NCBI GenBank assembly: GCA_029216955.1
Contig: JANAVB010004000.1
Span: 1,633,025 to 1,697,024 of the forward strand
Direction of reading: 5' to 3'
DNA length: 64,000 nucleotides
Source: Iris pallida
Taxonomy: Eukaryota > Streptophyta > Magnoliopsida > Asparagales > Iridaceae
This document shows, in pieces, positions 52,022 through 62,141 of this stretch. Position numbers and translations under genes: made by a program. Position 1 is the first letter of the stretch; each line of letters opens with the position of its first letter. The notes under the pieces are model-generated. The model did no database searches, had not been told where the DNA came from, and saw only the letters and a program-made list of their open reading frames with translations.

Positions 52022-53327
52022 GATTTTTTATAAGGGCACATCAAAACTTGATCCGGGCTAGCCAGGATTGGGGCTAGCCCATGTTTGAGGGGAAATTACT
52101 GGAGCTATCCTATCTTTCTACTCATGGGACTGTCCCAACCCCACATCCCCCCTTTCTACTCATGGGGCTGTCCCAACCCCACATCTCCCCAAATCCCAAA
52201 TTTCACTCTCATTTGCAAATTTTACTCTCTCTCTTCCAAAATCCTAACTTTCTTCTTCTTCTTCTTCTTCTTCTTCTTCTTCTTCTTCTTCATCTTCTTT
52301 TTTTTCTTCACCATTTCCCACTCCCCAAACTATATATCTTCTTCTTCATCTTCTTCTCCATAATTTTTACATTCTAAACCCTACTTTTCTTGTCCATCAT
52401 TTCCATCCATCATTTCCATCAAAAGCCTAGTTTTTCTCTCCACAATTTTCATTCTCATCATTTTGATTCCTCACAAAAAATGCATAAAAATAAATCCTAA
52501 CATGTTTATTTCATTCTTTCTCACAAAAAATGCATAAAAATAAACCCTAAAAATGTATATTTCACTATATTATCAAGATGGAAATAAATTCTAACATATG
52601 TTTTTCATTCGACCATTTCGATTTTAGGACTGCCAGGAATTGTGGCAGTCCTAAAATGTACTTGCTGTACAGCAAGTCCCTTTTAGGACTGCCACAATTC
52701 TTGACAGTCCTTAATACTTCTAGGACTGCCCGAAATTGTGGCAATCCTGTTGTATAGGAAGGTCAGCAAGGTCCTTTCAGGACTGCCATAGTTCCTGGCA
52801 GTCCTCAATACTTTTAAGACTGCCAGAAATTGTGGCAGTCTTGTTGTACAACAAGTTCCTTTCAGGACTGCCATAATTTCTGGCAATCTTCAATACTTCT
52901 AGGACTACCAAAAGTTGTGGCAGTCATCGTATAAACTTGCTCAACAAATCAATTTCTTCTAGAAATAGGGTTTCATCCATAATTTCTTCTATTAATAAAA
53001 AATAATAATTAATAGATTAGTAGATTTGATATATTTGGTAACCCAATTTCTTCTATAACTAGGGTTTCATCCATAAACTAGGGTTTAGAGAAAAAAAATA
53101 TGAGAAATTAGAAGAGAGCAAAAAAAAACTAGGGTGTGGAGAAAGAGATGTTCCTTTTGTTTTCTTTCTTTTTGTTGTTTCTTCTTTCTTCTTCTTGTGA
53201 AGAAGGAGAAGAGAGAGAAAAAAAAAGTTGTCTTTTATACCTAAGAATTGGATAGCCCTGAGTAAATGAATGAAAGTTAAGAATGTGACAGTCCTGATCA
53301 ACTTTTGATGTGTCCTTATAAAAAATC
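52022..53327. mobile_element. Non-autonomous TIR transposon, 1306 bp, TSD TATAATTA
   Basis: The ends GATTTTTTATAAGGGCACAT and its inverted partner pair over about 35 bp with 3-4 mismatches. TATAATTA (8 bp) is present exactly on both sides (52014-52021 and 53328-53335). The interior has a CTT microsatellite (52250-52300), seven hairpins (52624-52930) and no gene. An 8-bp duplication is usual for hAT and some other TIR superfamilies, but the ends also resemble the MULE-like region starting at 53390. Confidence 0.82.
52624..52930. repeat. Seven GGACTGCC/GGCAGTCC hairpins
   Basis: Each unit is AGGACTGCCA, 7-9 variable bases, then TGGCAGTCCT or a near copy, spaced about 20 bp apart. The same hairpin recurs in the neighbouring element. 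Confidence 0.85.
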
Positions 53328-54299
53328 TATAATTATTGAAGGATTTATATGTAAAACTTGTTTAGTCATCTGTGAAGATAAAAATTGGTTTTTTCTAAGG
53401 GCACCATCCTTTTTGCTAGGGGCTAGCCCAAAAAACTTCCAAAATATTACAAGTTTGCCATCAATTTTTTTTACTTGGGGCTAGCCCAAGCAAAGGTATA
53501 AATACCAACTTTTATTTTTATTTTCTCTCTCCCTCTTCTCTTTTCTTTTCTCCCTCAACTCTTTTCTTCTCTCCCTCAACTCTAGGTCAAAGAATTTAAC
53601 CCCAACTCTTTTCTTTTCTCCCTACATTTTTTTCAAATTGTTCTCTCCCTCAACTCTAGGTCATTGACTTCTCCCATTTATTGGTAAGTCAAAGAATTAA
53701 TATATGTTTAATGTTTTAAACATGAATTTCATATATAAAAGTTGAATTATGTATTTAATGTAGAAAAATATTGAACATGGAATAACCGAGATCATCAAAT
53801 GTTTCTGCCACGTCCGAAGAACACGTTTCCGCCACGTCCGAAGACCACTTTGATGCATCGGAAGCCCTCTTGGTAACTAAATTTTAACTTTTCATCGGGT
53901 TAAAATTCGTATTGTGACACAAAGGACTGCCAACACCCTGGCAGTCGCGATCATAGACTAGGACTACAAGAGCGGTGGCAGTCCTTCACATAAGAAGGAC
54001 TGCCAGGACCCTGACAGTCCTACATATGTGTAGGACTGCCAGGGTCCTGGCAGTCCTTCTTATGTGAAGGACTGCCACCTCTCTGGCAGTCCTAATTTGT
54101 TATACATGAATGCAAAGTTTTAGTCAATACATTTAGTAAAGGTGTTTGATATTTATGGACACCAATTGCTATACATAAGACGGTCTTATTATTAACACAA
54201 TTTGCTATTTATGGATACCAATCTTATGCACAGTCCTAATCTATGAAACCTATTTGTTTTATGATGTTGTCTAATTGTACTAACTTTTAAGTTCTATTG

Positions 54300-54720
54300 T
54301 AGGACTTGAGATCTTTCGATTTTGTGGTACCGGCTCCAATTACAGTCAATGTAGCCCATTTATTCTGGACCGATCTTTATTTTGAATCAACCGAGGGTAC
54401 GGTACAATGGTGTCGAGAAGTTGGACGGGAAAACAACATAGTGCTAGTGATATCCAGATCGGCCCAAAATCGACCGGGACGACAAACTGTGGTGGTTGGC
54501 TGTGAAAGAGGTGGTGTGTTCAGAACGCACAAGAAAAACATAGTTATCCAAAGTAAAGTTCCAAGAAAAAATGTTGGAATGAGGAAAAATGGTTGTCCAG
54601 TCATGGTACATATTAGAAACGAAGAAGAAGGGAAATGGACAGTAGAAGTGAAGAATGGAACCCACAACCATGAGATTGCCGAGACACTATTGGGTCATCC
54701 GTATGTCGGACGGTTGAACC
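54300..54720 (+). pseudogene. FAR1/WRKY-GCM1-type zinc-finger domain of a MULE transposase, truncated
   Basis: The open frame begins after an AG acceptor at ~54302. It contains LYFESTEGTVQWCREVGREN, a GCERGG segment, RKNGCPVMVHIRNEEEGKW and VEVKNGTHNHEIAETLLGHP. This order, with Cys, Cys and HNH, is the FAR1 DNA-binding domain at the N-terminus of many plant MULE transposases and of FHY3/FAR1 regulators. After YVGRL the sequence turns into TGTGTTA-rich low complexity and the DDE transposase and SWIM domains are absent. The piece is therefore a remnant, or one exon of a derivative that lost its catalytic part. Confidence 0.8.
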
Positions 54721-54978
54721 ATACGGAGAATATACCAATTTATGTGTTTACATGTGTGTTATCTGTGTTATATGTGTCTACCTGTGTGTTATTTATGTGT
54801 TTACATGTGTGTTATCTGTGTTATATGTGTTTACCTGTGTGCAAGTATGTGTGGCAAAATATACCAATTTGTTAAAGTATCAGATCCAGTATCAGGACTA
54901 CCACCCCCTAGCAGTTCTACATTGAATTAGGACTGCCAGGGTGCTGGCAGTCCCAATTGAAACTTGTTATTATATAAA

Positions 54979-55345
54979 TGGCCATTCTCCTGTGTTTTAG
55001 CACGGAGAATGGTCATTCTCCGTGTAAATTAACACGGAGAATGGCATTCTCCGTGTTTCTAACACGGAGAATGGCATTCTCCGTGTAAATTAACACGGAG
55101 AATGACTGTTCTCCGTGAAAATTACACGGAGAATGACCATTCTTCGTGCTAAATTACACGGAGAATGGCCATTCTCCGTGTAAATTAAGACGAAGAATGG
55201 TCATTCTCCTGCGTTTTAACACTGGAATGACCATTCTCCGTGTAAATTAAGACGGAGAATGTCCATTCTCCGTGTTAGAAACACGGAGAATGCCATTCTC
55301 CGTGTTAATTTACACGGAGAATGGTCATTCTCCTGCATTTTATGG
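54979..55345. repeat. Array of eleven palindromes based on CACGGAGAATGG
   Basis: Eleven consecutive 23-27-bp palindromes have the half-site ACACGGAGAATGG followed by its inverse. Seven-base AT spacers such as TAAATTA lie between them. Several units are perfect; units 7-9 are degraded. Confidence 0.92.
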
Positions 55346-56119
55346 TCAGTTGAAACTTTGGAGGGCCATAACTTTTGATTGGGAGGTCGAAACAAGGCCC
55401 GGTTTGTCGCAAAATGAGCGTTTTTTTGAGGAGCCTGAGATTAACCGATTCACGGTTAGACGGCCTTTCGAAATTTTAGAATCACAAAAAAATTATGTTT
55501 GGACCTCCGTTTTAGCACTTTTGCCAAAATTTTAGAATCGCAAACAAATATTAATTCAATGACTTACAAATAGGACTGCCACCCCCCTGGCAGTCCTACA
55601 CTTATGAAGGACTGCCAGAGTGCTAGCAGTCCTCTTTTTGTATAGGACTGTCAGAGGGGTGGCAGTCCTAATTGAAACTCTCTATGACAGAGAATTTCAG
55701 TTTCAAACTCTCATCACAGAGAGTTATAAATAGGACTACCACCTCCCTGGCAGTCCTATACAAAAGGAGGACAGCCAGGGGGGTGGCAGTTCTCTGATAC
55801 TAAATCAAGAATATCAGGAATTGGCCAACAACTTAAGTTTCCAAACGTAAATAACAACTACATATCAGACAACTACATATCCAACATGTACATAAATAAC
55901 AACATAAATCACAACTACATATCAGAAAAAATATCCAACTTCAAAAAAACAACATAAGTGTCAACTACATATCAATCAAAAGTCTGCCCAACAACTTAAG
56001 TTTCCAAACAACAAATATATTCTTCAAGTTTCAAACAACAAAAATATCTTTACAAAAATATCCAGATTACATCCAACTAATGATCATTCCACATCCAACT
56101 ACATATCATGCCAGGCCTT

Positions 56120-56755
56120 TTAACGAGACTCCCTATTATTCATGAAGGAAAACTCGACCACGTCGTCGATGCGATCAAGCTCGTTGGCGATCGCGACATT
56201 AGTGTCACTTTGGCAACCTCTTCGGAGTGTCTGGGCCAATTCCTTCACCTTTTGAGACTATAAATGAAAGTATAAGTGAATTAAATCTACAAACATGGAA
56301 ATCTCAGTCTAATTACAAATACAGAACTCACCATCCTCACCAACCCAACATACAAGATATTTTTGGAAGGAAGAGCTCCAATTGCTCCGGCGGTCACGGG
56401 ACCCGGGTTTGTAGGGTTTGACAACTTAGGATGTCCGACCCCAAGGAAGTACGGTATGCAGTCCTTGCTGCAGTCGGCCATCAGGGTGACCGGTCGTCTT
56501 TCAGATTCTCGAAGTACATGTCGTTGCCACTCGGAGTAAAAGTCGGTCACCCAGTCGAAATCCGCCGGTTTGTAATTTAAAGGTTGTGTTCCGCACGGAG
56601 GCTCCAACAGTCGTAGTGTGCCGATAGGCGTTTTGTGCCAAATTGTGCAAGCCGCTCGGTATGATTTTGCTCTGGACGGCCTCCGATAAGCTTGCAAACT
56701 GCCAGGACACAGTTTTCTTCCCGTGACTCACAGCCCTAAGGATACGATATGTCCT
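56120..56755 (-). pseudogene. Spliced gene fragment of unknown family
   Basis: Minus-strand sequence with exon-like pieces. One piece of about 420 bp ends at donor GTGAGT (56331); its clearest part reads FDWVTDFYSEWQRHVL and RRPVTLMADCSKDCIPYFL. After a short intron, exon 56257-56120 begins SQKVKELAQTL, continues NELDRIDDVVEFSF and stops with TAA. The upstream part is open in more than one frame, so I cannot fix the start. No family is recognised. It lies between the MULE-like region and CACTA2 and could be a captured host gene or an unrelated gene cut by CACTA2 at 56848. Confidence 0.4.
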
Positions 56756-56847
56756 CTGTATATCGAACAACAGAAAAACATATCAATTATGAAATATATA
56801 TATATATATAGTATACTAAAAACTGGTAGCTTACAAACGTCATGTAC

Positions 56848-57385
56848 CACTACCAGAATAAGTCGTTTTAGCGACGCCTAAAGACGTCGCTAAAACGATA
56901 AATTTTGTTGCTAAAAATATTTACCAACGCAATTACCGACGTTTTGGACTTGTCGCGGAAACGTAAGTCGCTGATCTTTAAAACGTCGCCAAAAGTCGCA
57001 AGTACCGACGTATACCGACGTATATATACGTCGGTATATTACCGACGTCTACCGTCGTGTCGTCGGTGGATTACCGATGTTTATCGACGTATATATACGT
57101 CGGTATATTACCGACGTCTACCGTCGTATCGTCGGTGGTTTAGCGATGTGTTTAAAGTCGCTACACGTCAGTAAAATCCTGGAAATTTATCGACGTTTAC
57201 CGTCGTTTAAAATGTCACTAAATGTCGGTAATTCCTGGGATTATTACCGACGTTCACCGATGTTTACCGACATTCTCCGACGTTTAAGGACGTCGGTACC
57301 CTAGAAAATTTTGCAGATTTACCGACATTTACCGACGCTAACGTACGTCTGTGGACGTCGGTAAACGTCGCTAAATCTGTAATAA
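56848..57385. repeat. Left TIR and subterminal repeats of CACTA2
   Basis: GACGT-based units occur in both orientations. Close to the end they are TAGCGACG as in CACTA1; further in they become TACCGACGT, including the palindrome TATATACGTCGGTATA. Confidence 0.8.
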
Positions 57386-57589
57386 AATAAAATAAAATAA
57401 AATACATAATGTCATTTTCTTCCTGCAGTTTAAAAAGATAACCATAACCAATATTGGACTGTTTTTCAAAATCTGGAATATATAAACCTGAGATTTGGTC
57501 TGCACAGTCCCCTCATTCCCAGTTTGGGTTTTACTTGGGTATTAGGACTTGACAGTCCACATTCCAGATTTGAGTATTTGAATGATTGA

Positions 57590-58190
<601 letters not shown>

Positions 58191-58270
58191 ATGTAATATG
58201 CATCTAAGTATATTATGTATATATGTAGGTATCCTATATATTATATTGTGTGTGTACCATTATATATATA

Positions 58271-61148
58271 TTATATATGTATGTGTGGTATACATATAGG
58301 TATATCTTCAGAATAATCATCTTGTTCGTCTTCCTCGACCTCATCTTCCTCTTCCTCTTCCTCCTCATCTTCACTTTCATCTTTGCCTTCGTCGGCTTCG
58401 TCTTCCTCTTCGGATAATTCTACATCTTCTACATTATGTGTCATGTAATGCATAACTTCCGTGGAGTCCACATCGACAATATTGGTTACAAGAGGTAGCT
58501 CGTCCTCCTGGTAAGCTTTTTCGTCAACATCAAAAGTATCTCTAGCTTTAGTCTTGCATACTGCCCACCAGTCAGACTTCGTTGCTCCCCGTCTCGGATA
58601 AGCTGTGAAGTACACGAGCTGAGCCTGAGTTGCTAGGACAAACGGTTCATAGCCTTGATATCTACGCTTGTAGTTTATATCCACAATATCCACAAGACCA
58701 TGCTTGTCAATTTTCCAACCTTGATTTTCAATCGGATCGAACCATTCACACTTGAACAACACGATCTTTGCAGGTTCTCTGCCATTATTATATAATAACT
58801 CCACAATCTCTCACAAGATGCCAAAGAAATCATTTTCTGGATCGACGTCTTTGTAGTTCGAAGACTTGATACACAAACAACTATTTTTCGTGGAATCAAG
58901 ATCCAGGAAGCTGTCTCTGATCGGAGCATTTGTCGACTTGAACCGAAAGCTATTGACACAGTAACTTGGCCATATTTTAACAAAAGTAATTGGTCCCTTG
59001 GCAAGAGTTCTAATTAATTCAATCTCGGGTGAAATTAGACGATCGACCTGAATATCAAAGAAGAGATAATAAGTTATTTATTGTGCAGTTGCATTAGAAG
59101 AGGCCAGTAATTACCGAGCTACTTACATATTCGCTCAACCAAGAAGGAAAATGACGTCTCATTTCTTGTTCTAATGCTTCGTCTGTTAGGTAGGGTCTAA
59201 CCAGCCTCAACTCATCATTATATGTGCTGGAAAACAACGAAGCAACCGTCGATTAGTATAATAATATTAGCTTTATACTATTACATTGAGATGACGTAAA
59301 CTCATCATCCTGAGTTACTTACCCCTCTAGCTTCTCCACTTCATCCTCGTCGTAATTGAGTAATACATACAACTGAGCAGCCCTTAGCTCTTCGTCATTC
59401 AAATATCTCTTCTTCATTTCCCCCGAAGGCTTTCCGGATGCATTGAATACTTTCAGTATTCTATCATTAAATTCTTGATATCCGTCGTCGTTTCTCGGAG
59501 CCCTCGTTCTATTCGCAGCAACATGAGGTTTGAAATAGGAGGAGCAGAAATTTGTAATCTTCTCGAGAATATAGGCTTCACAAATAGAACCCTCGACCCG
59601 AGCCTTATTTTTCACCTTTCTTTTTAGGTGATTCAAATGTCGCTCGAACGGGTACATCCATCGATATTCGACGGGTCCACCAACATGTGCCTCGTAGGAA
59701 AGATGAATCGACAAATGCTCTATAGAGTCGAAGAATCCAGGAGGGAACACCCTCTCTAGCTTGTACAGTATTACCGTAATGTACTTCTCTTGCTTTTCTA
59801 GACGATCAACGAGCAATTTTTTAGAACAAAGGTCCCTGAAGAATATGCTAAGCTCCGTCAATGGATCCTAAACTGCCTGCGGTATTAATTTCCAAAATGC
59901 AATCGGAATTAACCGCTCCATGAATACATGACAATCATGGCTCTTCATACCTGTCAGTTTGTTCTCCTTGAGGTCGACGCATCTTCTCAAGTTTGAAACA
60001 TACCCATCTAGAAATTTCAGACCTTGAATCCACCTACAAAGCCTCACTTTATCCTCCTTCTCCAGTAAAAAATTGCCTTAGACTGCTTCTACTTCCCATT
60101 CCCGTCCTCTATCAAATGCAATACAGGACGTCTACATATTTCTTCCAAGTCCAATCTAGCCTTTGGATTGTCTTTCGTCTTTCCCTTTACGTCCATTACA
60201 GTATTAATTATGTTGTCAAACACATTCTTCTCGATATGCATAACATCAAGGTTATGTCTAATCAGATTAGTGCTCCAATATGAAAGATCCTAGAATATAC
60301 TCCTCTTCGTCCAGTTATGAGTGCGACCAAATCCGTCACACTTGTAGCCCGTAGCAGGCTGCTCAATAGCTCTTGGTAAATCTTTTACCTCTTTCCATAT
60401 CGTGTATCCAGGCCACCTTAGCGGGGGATTAGCCTTCTCCACAATGCCAGCACGAAAAACATTCATGTTCCTCCGGTACGGATGATCCTTCGACAGGAAT
60501 TATCGATGGCAATCGAAGAAGCACGGTTTGCCTCTGTGTTTCAAACGGAAAGCCTTAGTGCTGTCCATGCAATACGAACATGAAAGACGACAATGCGTGC
60601 TCCATCCAGATAATATTCCATAGGCCGGAAAGTCGTTGATGGTCTACATAAGTGTTGTCCGCATCTTGAAATTTTGTTTTCTAGATACATCGTACGTGTT
60701 GGAACCTACTTTCCACAGCTGATTCAACTCATCAATCAATGGCTGTGAATACACATCGATGTTTCTTTTCGGATTGTTTGGACCTAGAATAATAACGGTG
60801 AGGAACATATACGGAGTCTTCATGCACATCCAAGGCGGTAGATTGTACGGGGTGACGATCACAGGCCAACACGAATACTGGGATCCCGAAAGTCCAAATG
60901 GGATAAAACCGTCAGAGCAGAGACCCAATCTGACATTATGCGGATCAGAAGCAAAATCTGGATACTCTCGATCAAAGTACTTTCATGCTTCTCCATCAGA
61001 TGGGTGATCCAACACTCTTTTGGTATGTTCCCGCTTATGCCAACTCATGTTTTCTGCAGTTTCCTTCACCATAAACAACCGCTGCAACCGCGGCGCCAAC
61101 GGCAAGTAGTGCATCGAAGAGGTAGGCTTCCTGGCTGTAGGCCTTTAA
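58271..61148 (-). pseudogene. TNP2-type transposase of CACTA2, decayed
   Basis: The exon order matches CACTA1. Last exon ~59048-58271: AKIVLFKCEWFDPI, YEPFVLATQAQLVYF, then an acidic tail. A short exon lies near 59225-59130. The main exon runs from ~61148 to 59330. The best-preserved block (59861-59319) reads through the site where CACTA1 has a stop. TNP2 core motifs are seen at 60928-60644 (VIVTPYNLPPWMCMK, NIDVYSQPLIDELNQLW). Stops and frameshifts are scattered between 59870 and 60640, for example in place of a Trp near 59868. The 5' end is removed by Tat2 at the TSSMHYLPL region. Confidence 0.82.
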
Positions 61149-61153
61149 AAAAA

Positions 61154-62100
61154 TGACAGTCACGCTGAGTTGATCAGGACAGAGTCAACAGTCACGCTGA
61201 GTTGATCAGGACAATATTTACAAGTCACGCTGAGAGACAGCTCATCATTTGTCAGAGTATCATTATGACTGACAGCACGACAGTCGAAGAATGTCTTCTC
61301 GTATGCCACGTATGCACAGAACTCGAGAGATCACTGCCGACTATTGCGTGACTTTCGAAATCTTCTTCAGCAAGACTCAGCCTTCGTCAAGTTGGCGTAC
61401 CAAAAGAGCTTCTTGTCATTTAATGCGACTGACAAAAGCAATCACTGTCAGAGATTTTGTGTCAGTCGAGGCACCCCAAATCAAGACAGCTGGCAGTTCT
61501 ATCTCAAGTCTGCGTGTATTTTGAGCTCTCCCTCAAGACTGCGTGGATTCTGAAGTTTTCTTTCTCAAGTCTGCGTGGATTCTAAGGTTTTCTTCCCCAA
61601 GTCTGCGTGGATCCTGAAGCTTCCTGCCTCAAGTTTGCGTGGATTTTGAAGCTTTCTACCCCGAGTCTGCGTGGATTTCGTCTTCAACAAGTCTGCATGG
61701 ATTTCATCAAATTAGAGTACGTGGCAGCTATGCCACTGATCTCTTGCCTGTGTGTCCTGTAACTTGCACACGACTCATGCATGATTGCCATGTGTCCAAC
61801 AGTTACAGGCCACGTCCAGTAACTGCTCACAACCTTGTGTATGTTAAATCCTGCATGATTTTCAACTAGGCAAAGGCTGTGAAGACAGTTATCTTTTCAG
61901 TTATTTTTGACTCTATAAATAGAGTTCTTTTTCTCATTCATTGTACAGATACATAGTTATCTAACTTACTGTCAAAATTTTGAGAGCTTTTCTTCTTCGC
62001 ATAGTCCAAGGGATAAAGCGATCGTCTTCTAGATCGGATTCCTACAGTTGTAATTTTCCCAGAAACACAATAAATAAAGTGAATTTATTTATGGAAAACA
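61154..62100 (+). repeat. 5' LTR of Tat2
   Basis: It starts TGACAGTCACGCTGAG and ends GGAAAACA. Near the start, three copies of AGTCACGCTGAG lie at 61158-61238. At ~61500-61700 about seven units of a ~32-bp tandem repeat occur, with core CAAGTCTGCGTGGATT. No gene is present. Confidence 0.85.
61914..61923 (+). promoter_or_regulatory. TATA box of the Tat2 LTR
   Basis: TATAAATAGA lies about 180 bp before the LTR end, and the same box is in Tat1. A short transcribed R-U5 segment would follow. Confidence 0.6.
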
Positions 62101-62103
62101 AAT

Positions 62104-62121
62104 TGGCGACTCTGCTGGAGA
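62104..62121 (+). other. Primer-binding site of Tat2
   Basis: TGGCGACTCTGCTGGAGA lies three bases after the LTR, with the same spacing as in Tat1. Confidence 0.82.
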
Positions 62122-62141
62122 AAACCATCTCCTCTTCTGAG

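Larger units (their letters stand above)
53390..55795 (+). mobile_element. MULE-like element region with FAR1 domain and hairpin arrays
   Basis: The left edge TTTTTTCTAAGGGCACC followed by GGGGCTAGCCC resembles the left end of the 52022 element. It contains a MULE-type DNA-binding domain (54300-54720) and many hairpins. I found no matching right end, so the limits are approximate and the element may be truncated. Confidence 0.5.
53920..55795. repeat. About twelve dispersed GGACTGCC/GGCAGTCC hairpins
   Basis: There are five in 53920-54090, two at 54893-54955 and five in 55572-55790. Arms are 9-12 bp and the centres vary (for example GGGTCC, ACCCCC). They frame the FAR1 exon and the palindrome array. 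Confidence 0.85.

Noticed and set aside
52624..55345. CRISPR-like array
   Set aside because: The repeats are palindromes separated by very short or non-unique spacers in plant DNA with transposon genes; no unique 25-40-bp spacers and no cas genes.
55272..55535. Plus-strand frame of 87 codons
   Set aside because: It starts in the palindrome array and continues into repeat-like sequence with no domain.
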